Below, in pieces: positions 45,688 to 57,924 of a DNA stretch of 64,000 bases (within the stretch, counting starts at the first letter, position 1; every line of letters starts with the position of its first letter). A program made the translations under genes and the position numbers. Source of the DNA: Helianthus annuus (Eukaryota > Streptophyta > Magnoliopsida > Asterales > Asteraceae); NCBI RefSeq assembly GCF_002127325.2, contig NC_035435.2, positions 130,975,788-131,039,787 on the forward strand, read 5' to 3'. Below the pieces are notes generated by a model. That model was given only the letters and a program-made list of their open reading frames with translations, did not search any database and was not told where the DNA came from.

Positions 45688-46061
45688 ATGTTGAGCAAAA
45701 ACAGCGGAACATCTTCATCACACTCCCGGAACAACCGCCAAGGGAGAAGGTCATCGGTAGAAGACTCCCTCATCAACTATGTATATGCCTTGAGAGAGGC
45801 TATAGATGAGATGACGGGGGTCGAAGAAGCTCTGGTCAACCGTATCAATCATTTATCGGTGGGTCTAGAAGGGTGTCTTAGAGAGGTAAACCTTTTGGAC
45901 CAAAGGTTGAATATCCTCGCTTCTCCTCCTTTGGTACCAATCATTACACAAAGGTCATGTAATGTGGTACCAGAAGTTATCATACCGGCCGAGTGGTACG
46001 CCATGCACACGGAATCCCCTCGAGACATACTACATGGGGTCTCGGTTGCCGTCGCTCCTCC
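45688..46061 (+). pseudogene. ORF B of the Athila-like element, 5' part, interrupted by the LARD insertion
   Basis: ATG 45688 (MLSKNSGTSSSH) opens a frame with a basic Ser/Arg start, a likely coiled-coil section (YALREAIDEMTGVEEALV; EVNLLDQRLNIL) and the phrase VVPEVIIPAEWYAMHTESP. At 46061 the frame is cut by the LARD element. Removing that element and one CCTCC copy continues the frame at 55929, where a TAG codon follows shortly (55932-55934), probably a former Gln. No known domain. It may be part of a degenerate Gag or a novel accessory protein. Confidence 0.55.
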
Positions 46062-47916
46062 TGTCACACCCCAACCGATGGCGGAAACATCGAGATGAGA
46101 CGTACAAACTGTTCAAAGACATCATAACACTAATTGTGACAATAATTAAAGTTTTATTCATTGATAACCAATAGTTTCATACAATACATGGAAATGAAAA
46201 ATACATAACATAGATTGAAATTTAAATGTTTGATGGGTTTCTAAGCCATCCTAGCCATATTCTTGTTTTCTTGAATCGTCAACCTGCAGTATGCATTTAA
46301 AATACAATCAACAAATAATTGCTGGCGAGTATACAGGTTTGTACATAGCATAATAGAGTTAAATAGTTTATCAAATCTAATCCATGTGAACAACTGATAT
46401 CAAATTAACTGTTATACTCGTAACGATGAAATCCACATGTCCAAACCATAGTTTAACGCAATTAACATAGCCTAACCCTCGAAAGGGTGGTGATAGAGTT
46501 AAAAGAACCTAGCAATACCCGTATATACGGGAGGGGCGTTACAACCTACAGCGCTGCCATTGATAGGGGAGGCTTGCAAAGTTAATGAACATATAGCCAT
46601 AGATGTTAACATCAGCACAACATAGATAATCAATGATCAAGTAGTTTCACAATAGTATGGATAGATTGTGCAATGAAAGTGTTTATCATTGTGTTTTTGA
46701 TAAGGAAATGCATACTACACCCAAACGTGTAAAAAGAAAATGGGTCAAGTATACTCACCTTAGGTTGCGTTGCGTATATTGGAAAAAGATAATAGAATCA
46801 GGGATTTTCCAAGAAGATCGTGCACAAGAGAATTACCCTATTAATTTGAGGATTTGATTAATTATTTGGGAATTTATAGAATAATTTAGATAATAAGACA
46901 TAAATAATACAAAATTCCTAAAGTGTTGGAACAATAAAATAAATAGGAATTTAAATAGATAAATAATTATTTTAACAATCTAAAATAATTACCACAACAT
47001 TAGTTAATAATCTTATAAACAAATAACTTATTTATAAAGTTTCTAGTTTATAAAACAAATAAATAAATCTGAAAATAAAATAAATAAAATTTCTAGATTT
47101 TTATTAAATAAACAATAATTCTGATTTAAAGAATATAAATCCTGAAATTAATAAATATGATCAAATAATAATTAAATAGTAATTCAGAATTAATTTATAA
47201 TTTAAACAACATTTAAAATAAATATTCTGAATTAATAAAAACAATATATCTGATTTTTATGATAATAATTCTAAAATACATAAATAATTCTGATTTATAG
47301 ATTCTGAAAATAAATAAATAACCTGATTTTAAAATATAATTCTGAAATAAAATTCCGATAAAAATATACAAAAATATGATTTCTAAATATTATTAAATAA
47401 TAATTCTGATTTGTAAATTCTGAAATAAATAAATAGATAAAATCTGATTTTATTAAATTTCAGAAATAAATTCCGAAATAAATAAATAAATAAAATCTTA
47501 TTTTATTAAATTTCAGAAATAAATTCTGAAATAAATAAATAAATAAAATCTGATTTTATTAAATTTCAGAAATAAATTCTGAAATAAATAAATAAATAAA
47601 AACTGATTTTTAATAAATCTGATTTTATAAAACTGAAATATTTAAATAAAATTCCGAAATAATAAATATGTTTTAAATAATAGATAATAATTATAAATCT
47701 GATTATTTTAATAAATAAATCTGTTTTATTAAATTTCTGATTTTAAATAAATATTTCAGATTTAAAATAATTAAATATGTTTAGTAATAATTATATTAGT
47801 ATATTTGTTTTCTAAATAGATATATTTGATTTTTTTATAAAAATTTTCAGTATTATATATTAATATTTATAATATATAAACCTGATTTTATGTATTTATA
47901 TCTTATAATACTGAAT

Positions 47917-47924
<8 letters not shown>

Positions 47925-47996
<72 letters not shown>
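47925..47996. repeat. (TAA)n microsatellite in the left LARD LTR
   Basis: An uninterrupted run of AAT/TAA triplets. The matching run in the other LTR (about 54748-54809) is shorter by about four units, accounting for most of the LTR length difference. Confidence 0.95.
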
Positions 47997-47997
<1 letters not shown>

Positions 47998-48821
47998 TTA
48001 ACAGTTGTATAATAGTATCGATACGTAAATCGGAAACGAACATATAGGTCGGAATACGTTACCGGACAAGGATGGCGATGGTCGGCGGTCTTTTGCAGGT
48101 TTCCGGCGACGGCGGGTGGTGGTCTTCCGGCGGCGTGAACGACAACGAACCGAGTTCGGTTCGTGGTTTACTTCGGTTTCGGTTATGGTCGAAAATGAAA
48201 AGGAAAGATCAAGAAGGTTAGGTTGCCTATATAGGGGATGGAGATGCCAGTTACGAACAATGGAAGGTCGCAAAAGTCCGGTCGAAAATCAATAGCCGAA
48301 GAAGATGAAAGGTTTGGCGGTTTCTTTAGATTTAAATTACGCAATTAATGACTGGTTAAATGCAAAACAGATCCAAGATAAACACATGTTCTGGTGTAGA
48401 CCAGTTGGTTTGTGCGCTGTTTGAGTTGTTGTTGGTCGCGGGTTCGAAACCCGGTTCGTTCACATCCTTGGGATTTAATCCCTTTTTTTTTGGTATAAGT
48501 TAGTTTTAACTAACTGGGTTAGCCACTAACTGAGTTTTCCAACTCAGTTAGTGCTGCCCTTTAGTAAAAGCTAACCAGGTTAGGTTATTTAACGAAAATG
48601 CTTAAAACATCAATAAAAATTCAGAAATAATTATTTATTTAATTTAAATTGTTATTTTATTCATTTAAAATAATAATAAAATAATATAATAATCAAATTT
48701 AACCCAAACTTCAATATTTTTTACCGAATCAGCGTATAAATTCCCAATTTTGTACGGTTTAGGGTAATCTCTTGGCAACGATGAATTAAAGAGTCGAAAT
48801 TAAGATGGAATTCCTCTGTTT

Positions 48822-48925
48822 TTACGTGTTTAACATAGTTTCAACGTGTTTAACATAGTTTCAACGTGTTTAACATAGTTTCAACGTGTTTAACATAGTT
48901 TCAACGTGTTTAACATAGTTTCATA
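48822..48925. repeat. 20-bp tandem repeat, five copies, in the LARD LTR
   Basis: Unit ACGTGTTTAACATAGTTTCA, copies practically identical, present also at about 55637-55740 in the other LTR. Confidence 0.95.
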
Positions 48926-49108
48926 GTTTCAATGATTCATAGTATTCAAACACAAAATATGGATAAAATCATGCAATTTCATTATGATTTCAAGTCTCGA
49001 GTACAATTTTGGAATTTGAATCAAGTACAACAAAGGTACAACTTACAAAGGTAGAAAGTACAAGTAGACTTTCCAAAAATGGAAAGTTTGAAAATACGAA
49101 ATGTTACA

Positions 49109-49127
49109 GTCTCCCCTACTTTAGGAG
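49109..49127 (-). other. Polypurine tract of the LARD element (minus strand)
   Basis: The plus strand reads GTCTCCCCTACTTTAGGAG, which on the minus strand is a purine-rich run directly before the LTR start TGTAACATTTCG. A TTTCGTCCTCGAAAT stretch next to it mirrors the GGGACGAAATT end of copy A, supporting a gypsy ancestry. Confidence 0.8.
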
Positions 49128-52100
49128 ATTTCGTCCTCGAAATCTAAGAGGAAGACTGTTGAAAAGATGGCATCCAAGGATTCCACAGAGGGAATAGATG
49201 AAACTTGATTGTGAATGGGAGTCATATCAAAGACATGGAATAATAGAGAATAGTGGGAGTATGGAAGTGAACGATTGACTCTAAGTGGATGCAAGTATAA
49301 GAATGGCATAAGTATTGGATATACAAAAGTTGCGTAGTAAGAATGGAGTTTCGTCTTGGATAATCGGACATAATGCGTTTGTAAGTTGTTTAAAGTTTGC
49401 ATTAGGTCCAAAAAGGTGTGCAAAACACTGAATTTCTCATGGCACGTTTCACGAAAGTTTGGTAACGTGGTGAAAACACTTATATATAGGATGTACCAGC
49501 GGTGTATCCACCATGTTTTGACCAGGTTACGTCCGTTTCGTTATTCGTGTCATGTTACGTTCCATGTCTTACCATACACAGTAGTACACTCTATGGTTCT
49601 CATGCGCTTATTACTATAATCCCGTGTGCACCCGCGATTATACCAATCGTCGCATGATCCGCATAGCTTGTACTAATTTGCGTATGAATCAAGGTATACA
49701 TAAATTTGAAAATAAGATTGTGTGCGTATAAAAATGTAACATGTAAGCATGTTCGCGTTCCAAATAGTATAAGACTAACGTAAACGAATCCTTCGGGTTT
49801 CGCCCGTGTACATGTGCGAATGTATAAATTTTGAGTAAAAAGCATGAGCATAGTATAAGTTTAAATTTGAACACGCACGTGAGCATAAACATAAAACGCA
49901 TGCCAGGAGTGTGAGCAAAAGTATAAGCATAGCGTGTATTAAAATGAGCATAAATGTGAGCACAATTTGAGCACAAACGAATGACGTGAGTATGGACAAA
50001 ATTCGTATAAATGAGAGTATGAACACAAGTACGAGTGTGAATACGAGTATAAATATGAGTATAAACATAAGATGCATGAGTATGGTTGTAAATGTGAAAA
50101 TTAAGTGTAAAACATGAATGTTTAAGTACGAATGGAATGTATGAGTATATATATATATATATATATATATATGGGTGTAAACGTGATCGTATAAGTACAA
50201 GTACAAGTATGTTGTTGCGACTATGAGTATAAATATGAGTACAAGTGTAAGCATACGAACGTATTGTGGGGAGTACGTGTGTAAATATGAGTCAAAGTAT
50301 AGACACGAAACGTGTCGTGGTAGTTATGAGTATATAAATACGAGGATCATAACAGACGTGAGAATGTGTCTGAATATAAATACAAGTATAAACATAGCGG
50401 TATAAGCGTATACGCAAATTGCATACGTATGAATGTGTATATGATTATAAGTAAAACGAAGGTGTATGAATATGAATTTAAGTATCACGTAAATGTATAA
50501 TTGTGAGTGTGTGTATAAACGTAAAACGTATGAGTTTTGAATCGTGAGTATAACATAAATGCGTAAGTGTGAACATAAGTGAAAGCATAAAATGTATAAG
50601 TATGGACGTAGGGATTAATGATTTTGTTTATAATATAAAATTAAAATACATGAGTTTATGCGCATAAAAGGTTTAAAGTTTTGAATATGAAAGGAAAAAG
50701 AGAACGAGTGACACGCGTGAGATTGTTGTGAGATATTGACTAAAACGTGTAAAATGATATACATATATAGTTGTCTGTGCAAAACGTGAAGTTAAATTAG
50801 ATTGAGTTGTCAGGAATGTAGAATCTAGTTTGTGAATTGTAAAGAGAATATAAAGGAAAACATCTTTTGATTATGCGAAAGGATACTTTGTAAAAGAATG
50901 GAAGTGCTATTATGGTTTTAAAAAAAAAAAATTTTCATAGCTGAAAATTTGTCGTCCTTATAAAGTTTCCTTGCCCACGTGTTTTGAATTTAATTAACGT
51001 ATCAAGCGAGGTTTTGAAAAGTTCTTCGAATTAAAAAGTTTGCATCGTTTTAAGAAGTTTTTTTTTTGTATTACTAACTTCGAAGTTTACAGATTCTAGT
51101 GAAAAGGTTTAACCTTAGGAAAAGGAATTTTGGTATATGAACCTGGTGATCGTGAAAGGTGTCCTTAATAAAATGTTTTTGTTGATCTTGAAAAGAGTTT
51201 TGATAACTGATCGGATAATATTTGTAATATTCTGTATGAAAAGTTGGTTTGATTCTCAATTGGAAATTTAGAATTCTTTAGTATAGTGATGCGAGATGAG
51301 TGCGTTTTAGTAATTACGTGGAATACGAAATTTTGTGGGCAATAGATTTATTAAACTGATTAGGGTGACAGTAGTATTTTGTGAAATTTTTGAAATCGAG
51401 GAATACGCGTTTTTGGTAACATTGAAAATTTTTGTGTATGCGAGCGATGTGAAAATAGATTATAGAATAGGAGATACGTCTAAATAACTGAAGCATTTTG
51501 AAATACATGATAAATGATTTAGGTATAAACATGATCGTGTTTACGCAATATAATCTATTAAAGAAAGTATTGGTAACGATCACCTAGGTAAGGGAATCAC
51601 CCCAAATCCGTTGGTGAGGTCGTTGTAAGATGAGAAAAGAAGCGAAGTTAATCGTCAAGGTAAGGAAATCACTCCTATCTCGATGATATGTCTTCACTCG
51701 TTGTTACGAAAGTGTAATTAAAATTAAGTGAAATTATGCATGCTAATGATGTATAATCGTATGATGTATGCGCAAAAGTGAAATCCTAAAAATGGTTCAA
51801 AATTGACAAGGAAGAGTTTCATCATAAAAGATCGAAGATAATAAAGTGTACATCTGATAAAAAGGAACTTGGATTTTCTGGGAGAGTGAGAGTACTGACG
51901 AGATGATGACATCTAGAAATTCAAAACAAGAAATGGATGAGACTTTTAATCATAATGTTTTTGTTTAGGAAAATTGACTTCATGTATGCATCACATAGCA
52001 CATAGTTTCTCACATGGATCACCAAATAGTTTCACATAGTTTAACATAGTATTACACATAGAATGATGTTTCACATAGAATAATGAAAGCAATATAAATT

Positions 52101-52873
52101 TAGTTTGTTCACGAAAGAGAGTAGTTATTAATTGTTTTGGATTGCGATAATAACGTGCTTCGTGTTCCCAAATTTGTATTGAAGATAACGCTCAAATATA
52201 AATCACATGATAATTGAGATAGCATAAAAAGAGATTTTATCAATAAATATGGAGTGTCACGGAACGTAACATAGACTATTCCAAAGTGAATCGAAGTCCT
52301 TTTCGAATTAAGGAAACGTGCTTTGGCCTAATAGACAAACATTCTCATCGAGGAGCGACTAACGATGTTTGTCCTTCCAGTTACTACACGTCCTTAATCG
52401 ATTGGGTAAATCGAAACTTTGGCGAGATCGAAAATCAAGGAATGGGACTAGTTAACAAGATGCGAGTTTCACCTCTAACTTGATAACATCGTACCCTAAC
52501 GTGGTTAGTACCCATCCAAAGATGAGGGTCCACTAGATTAGGAAATGGAAAACTCCCATCAAGATTTGGATATCACTCCTAACTTGAGGGTAGATTTCGT
52601 GCAAAATCAAAGTATAGCTGAGTGAAAATCATCACCAAGTGTGGGAATCACCCCTATCTTGATGAATCATTTCGATTGTGTTATAAGAGTGTCTTCAAAG
52701 CTTCCAAGTGTGTATTGTGTTAGCCTTAGGAAAGGCTTGTATATTAGAAGTCCAAAAGAATAGAGAGAAGCAAAGAAGAAAGCAAGGATAATGTCTTTAA
52801 CAGTAAGTAAATGAGAAAGCTCTTAAACTATAGACTAGGTAAAGCAAGGCAATCCTAATTCCCTATAGTTATG
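49128..52873. other. Interior of the LARD element, no gag-pol
   Basis: No retroviral domain in any frame. About 49640-50640 is a degenerate array of GTATAAGTATGAGTAT-type words, purine/AT-biased on the plus strand, with a pure (AT)n run at about 50144-50171. It creates a minus-strand frame of 159 codons rich in Leu, Ile, Tyr and His that I do not regard as a gene. About 51590-52665 repeats a phrase like AATCACCCCTAWCTTGATGA five times. The frame 52286-52483 (+) has no recognised similarity. Confidence 0.75.
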
Positions 52874-52885
52874 GCTCTGATACCA
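52874..52885 (-). other. Primer binding site of the LARD element (initiator-Met type, minus strand)
   Basis: The plus strand GCTCTGATACCA reads TGGTATCAGAGC on the minus strand, three bases inside the 5' LTR, exactly as in copy B. Confidence 0.9.
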
Positions 52886-52888
52886 ATC

Positions 52889-54743
52889 TGTCACACCCCA
52901 ACCGATGGCGGAAACATCGAGATGAGACGTACAAACTGTTCAAAGACATCATAACACTAATTGTGACAATAATTAAAGTTTTATTCATTGATAACCAATA
53001 GTTTCATACAATACATGGAAATGAAAAATACATAACATAGATTGAAATTTAAATGTTTGATGGGTTTCTAAGCCATCCTAGCCATATTCTTGTTTTCTTG
53101 AATCGTCAACCTGCAGTATGCATTTAAAATACAATCAACAAATAATTGCTGGCGAGTATACAGGTTTGTACATAGCATAATAGAGTTAAATAGTTTATCA
53201 AATCTAATCCATGTGAACAACTGATATCAAATTAACTGTTATACTCGTAACGATGAAATCCACATGTCCAAACCATAGTTTAACGCAATTAACATAGCCT
53301 AACCCTCGAAAGGGTGGTGATAGAGTTAAAAGAACCTAGCAATACCCGTATATACGGGAGGGGCGTTACAACCTACAGCGCTGCCATTGATAGGGGAGGC
53401 TTGCAAAGTTAATGAACATATAGCCATAGATGTTAACATCAGCACAACATAGATAATCAATGATCAAGTAGTTTCACAATAGTATGGATAGATTGTGCAA
53501 TGAAAGTGTTTATCATTGTGTTTTTGATAAGGAAATGCATACTACACCCAAACGTGTAAAAAGAAAATGGGTCAAGTATACTCACCTTAGGTTGCGTTGC
53601 GTATATTGGAAAAAGATAATAGAATCAGGGATTTTCCAAGAAGATCGTGCACAAGAGAATTACCCTATTAATTTGAGGATTTGATTAATTATTTGGGAAT
53701 TTATAGAATAATTTAGATAATAAGACATAAATAATACAAAATTCCTAAAGTGTTGGAACAATAAAATAAATAGGAATTTAAATAGATAAATAATTATTTT
53801 AACAATCTAAAATAATTACCACAACATTAGTTAATAATCTTATAAACAAATAACTTATTTATAAAGTTTCTAGTTTATAAAACAAATAAATAAATCTGAA
53901 AATAAAATAAATAAAATTTCTAGATTTTTATTAAATAAACAATAATTCTGATTTAAAGAATATAAATCCTGAAATTAATAAATATGATCAAATAATAATT
54001 AAATAGTAATTCAGAATTAATTTATAATTTAAACAACATTTAAAATAAATATTCTGAATTAATAAAAACAATATATCTGATTTTTATGATAATAATTCTG
54101 AAATACATAAATAATTCTGATTTATAGATTCTGAAAATAAATAAATAACCTGATTTTAAAATATAATTCTGAAATAAAATTCCGATAAAAATATACAAAA
54201 ATATGATTTCTAAATATTATTAAATAATAATTCTGATTTGTAAATTCTGAAATAAATAAATAGATAAAATCTGATTTTATTAAATTTCAGAAATAAATTC
54301 CGAAATAAATAAATAAATAAAATCTTATTTTATTAAATTTCAGAAATAAATTCTGAAATAAATAAATAAATAAAATCTGATTTTATTAAATTTCAGAAAT
54401 AAATTCTGAAATAAATAAATAAATAAAAACTGATTTTTAATAAATCTGATTTTATAAAACTGAAATATTTAAATAAAATTCCGAAATAATAAATATGTTT
54501 TAAATAATAGATAATAATTATAAATCTGATTATTTTAATAAATAAATCTGTTTTATTAAATTTCTGATTTTAAATAAATATTTCAGATTTAAAATAATTA
54601 AATATGTTTAGTAATAATTATATTAGTATATTTGTTTTCTAAATAGATATATTTGATTTTTTTATAAAAATTTTCAGTATTATATATTAATATTTATAAT
54701 ATATAAACCTGATTTTATGTATTTATATCTTATAATACTGAAT

Positions 54744-54809
<66 letters not shown>

Positions 54810-55923
54810 TTAACAGTTGTATAATAGTATCGATACGTAAATCGGAAACGAACATATAGGTCGGAATACGTTACCGGACAAGGATGGCGATGGTCGGCGG
54901 TCTTTTGCAGGTTTCCGGCGACGGCGGGTGGTGGTCTTCCGGCGGCGTGAACGACAACGAACCGAGTTCGGTTCGTGGTTTACTTCGGTTTCGGTTATGG
55001 TCGAAAATGAAAAGGAAAGATCAAGAAGGTTAGGTTGCCTATATAGGGGATGGAGATGCCAGTTACGAACAATGGAAGGTCGCAAAAGTCCGGTCGAAAA
55101 TCAATAGCCGGAGAAGATGAAAGGTTTGGCGGTTTCTTTAGATTTAAATTACGCAATTAATGACTGGTTAAATGCAAAACAGATCCAAGATAAACACATG
55201 TTCTGGTGTAGACCAGTTGGTTTGTGCGCTGTTTGAGTTGTTGTTGGTCGCGGGTTCGAAACCCGGTTCGTTCACATCCTTGGGATTTAATCCCTTTTTT
55301 TTTTTTGGTATAAGTTAGTTTTAACTAACTGGGTTAGCCACTAACTGAGTTTTCCAACTCAGTTAGTGCTGCCCTTTAGTAAAAGCTAACCAGGTTAGGT
55401 TATTTAACGAAAATGCTTAAAACATCAATAAAAATTCAGAAATAATTATTTATTTAATTTAAATTATTATTTTATTCATTTAAAATAATAATAAAATAAT
55501 ATAATAATCAAATTTAACCCAAACTTCAATATTTTTTACCGAATCAGCGTATAAATTCCCAATTTTGTACGGTTTAGGGTAATCTCTTGGCAACGATGAA
55601 TTAAAGAGTCGAAATTAAGATGGAATTCCTCTGTTTTTACGTGTTTAACATAGTTTCAACGTGTTTAACATAGTTTCAACGTGTTTAACATAGTTTCAAC
55701 GTGTTTAACATAGTTTCAACGTGTTTAACATAGTTTCATAGTTTCAATGATTCATAGTATTCAAACACAAAATATGGATAAAATCATGCAATTTCATTAT
55801 GATTTCAAGTCTCGAGTACAATTTTGGAATTTGAATCAAGTACAACAAAGGTACAACTTACAAAGGTAGAAAGTACAAGTAGACTTTCCAAAAATGGAAA
55901 GTTTGAAAATACGAAATGTTACA
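52889..55923 (-). repeat. 5' LTR (minus strand) of the LARD element
   Basis: Near-identical to 46062-49108. Differences I saw: single bases corresponding to about 47273, 48296 and 48645, a T-run length near 48487, and the (TAA)n length. All internal landmarks of the other LTR are repeated here (20-bp array about 55637-55740, hairpin 55339-55368). Confidence 0.93.
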
Positions 55924-55928
55924 CCTCC

Positions 55929-56124
55929 ACCATAGGATGTTGTGAAAAATGAGCCCGCCTTCTTCCTCACACGAGAAATAGAGGAATGGCTCAACGACAT
56001 CTATGGGACACCTCTCGGTTCTGAATTCTACAACACTTTTAAAATACCAGGAAGCTATTCCCAGGCTTTTGTTATTCCTACAATAAGGGTAGAACTCCTT
56101 AGGATGATTTCTTGTATCACTTGA
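55929..56124 (+). pseudogene. ORF B of the Athila-like element, 3' part
   Basis: Continuation of ORF B after the LARD insertion, in phase with 45688-46061. After the TAG at 55932-55934 it runs to TGA at 56122-56124. It contains FFLTREIEEWLNDIYGTP and IPTIRVELLRMIS. The pattern of short charged helices suggests a folded domain, not recognised. Followed after about 200 bp by palindrome pairs (56363-56535). Confidence 0.55.
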
Positions 56125-57911
56125 CCTATCTATCTTAGGAATTTTCTTTTTAACTTTCTTTTTGTCTTTATTTTTCTAGGAACTTATTTGTAATCTTCTC
56201 TTTAATGAATGATGGTCGTTTAATTATTAAATGGTGTTTGGATGATGTTGTAATGGGTAAAACGCACTCGGGATGGTGAAGGATACTAAGGGAGACTTGA
56301 ACCAACACCCCATGCACAAAAACAGAGCCTCCCGACATTTTTTCTTCATTACAGCAAGTTCAGCACGGGCCGTACTCAGCCAACACGCCCCGTGCTCAAT
56401 GATCTGCAGAAAAACGCCCAGTTCAGGTAACTGGACACGGGGCGTGTTCACTGAACACGCCCCCGTGCCCAGCCTTCTGTTACTGACAATCTGAACACGG
56501 GGCCGTGCCCGGTCACCACGGCCCGTGTCCAGATGCCCAGTAACATAAATTTTTGTTTTCAACACACCTTTTTACACATTCAATCAACCTAAAAACTTAT
56601 TTTTGGGACACATTGAGGACAATGTGTAATTTAAGTGTGGGGGGGGGGATGCTAAAACCTTGAATTTTGCAAGTCCTAATTACAAGCCTTATACAAAACT
56701 CTATTGGAACCGCTAAACACCCCAAATTTTTTCAAAAAACTTTTCATTTTTTTTATTTGTCTTGGTTTAAATTGGGAATAACAAGTTCTAAAACGGTTAT
56801 ATTTTTACAAATTTACAACCGATAGCGTCGTGATAAAAAGAACCAACATAAGAAAATTAGGAAACGGCATGACAAATCTAGTTAAAATTTGATTATATAT
56901 ACTTGATCACATTAAAAACCCATTCCCACAAAAGTGAGTTTTGAGCCTTTAATTGAGCATATAAATACACATCTTTAAACTAAATTCTCATTTTTCGTTT
57001 CTTGTGTGAATAGCCGCTTAGTTTCTTACGACTCTAGAACTTGCCATGACGATACATTCCCGGTCCTTACCAACTTAAACCCAAGTAAGTAAATGATGGA
57101 GGCATTAGGACTAACCCATTTTTCTTTCAACACCATTGTTTTTTCTTTTTTACCACCTATCCAAAATCCCCCTAGTTAACCCCTTTGAGCCTAAACCTTT
57201 TCATTTCTAAACCCATAAAACAAACACCCTTTACCCACCAAAAAACCCTTTTTCATTTTAAACCCTTTATTTTAGTAAAAAGCTCGGTCTTCATGCGACA
57301 TTCCTTATCAAAAAAAAAAGAAAAAGGAAAATGATGAAGTCTATCAATAAACAAACAAGTTCCTCAAAAGAAACTTTGTTTGAAAACTGCTTCGTTTGAA
57401 GAAAAAGTCACAAAAACAAAAAGTTCTACGAAAACCGACGCTTTTTACGCCTTTCGCCCTTTTCTACTAACCACTAACCTAAAACCACCTACATTTAACC
57501 CAAGCCTAACCCTTCCCCAAGTCCTCTTGATATTTACAAAGGTTTATAGTTTAAAAGGAGGAGGATTGATTGCTTGGCAAGCATATGGTAGAAGTAAGTT
57601 CCATGCCGGTCTCGAGTGCTTCACCAAAATACATCTTCGGCCGAGTGTTGAGTATCTCCCGTGAGGTATGTGAACTTGTATATAAATGGAATTTTAAAGA
57701 GGTATGTTATGCCCAAATAAGTAATTTCTCTTATATAATGTTCCAAATAAATCATAACGAATAGGATTGTAAATAACATAAAAATAAAACCTAATAAAGA
57801 TCTTGGAATCCCGACACTCAAGACAAGCCCAAAACTTCTCTTCTACCCATTCCATTTGGGCGTGTAAGCCACATTATAAAGAGTTTTGCTTGAGGACAAG
57901 CAAAGATTCAA
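56125..57911. other. 3' non-coding part of the Athila-like element
   Basis: Palindrome pairs near 56363/56383, 56436/56456 and 56494/56515. A first GTGTGGGGGGGGG purine run lies at about 56635, resembling a second polypurine tract. The rest is AT-rich text without a supported gene. Confidence 0.6.
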
Positions 57912-57924
57912 GTGTGGGGGTATT
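57911..57924 (+). other. Polypurine tract of the Athila-like element
   Basis: AGTGTGGGGGTATT lies directly before the 3' LTR, the usual Athila arrangement. Confidence 0.85.

Larger units (their letters stand above)
46062..49108 (-). repeat. 3' LTR (minus strand) of the LARD element
   Basis: Contains a (TAA)n microsatellite at about 47925-47996, five copies of a 20-bp unit (ACGTGTTTAACATAGTTTCA) at 48822-48925, a TATA-like CTATATAG at 48227-48234, a tRNA-like segment at 48390-48480 and a perfect hairpin at 48524-48553. A 91-codon minus-strand frame (47998-48273), rich in Arg, lies downstream of the TATA-like box. It is unchanged in the other LTR but looks like no known protein. Confidence 0.92.
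46062..55923 (-). mobile_element. LARD-type non-autonomous Ty3/gypsy-derived element, minus strand
   Basis: Two long LTRs (46062-49108, 3047 bp; 52889-55923, 3035 bp) have ends TGTAACA...TGTGACA on the minus strand. A perfect duplication CCTCC flanks the element (46057-46061 and 55924-55928). Orientation is set by the initiator-Met primer site next to the right LTR (52874-52885) and the polypurine tract next to the left one (49109-49127), both reading on the minus strand. The 3780-bp interior has no gag or pol. LTRs differ by only a handful of substitutions plus microsatellite length, so it is very young. It must be mobilised by an autonomous gypsy relative. Confidence 0.93.

Noticed and set aside
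47998..48273. 91-codon Arg-rich minus-strand frame in the LARD LTR as a gene
   Set aside because: Identity between LTRs only reflects their recent common origin; no homology or domain. Noted in the LTR entry instead.
48400..48470. Possible tRNA gene (B-box GGTTCGAAACC)
   Set aside because: No full cloverleaf can be drawn and the same segment recurs in both LTRs; treated as a SINE-like or Pol III-like insert.
49775..50254. Minus-strand frame of 159 codons rich in Leu, Ile, Tyr, His
   Set aside because: It lies within the degenerate GTATAAGTATGAG array and the (AT)n run. Composition is dictated by the repeat, and no domain is seen.
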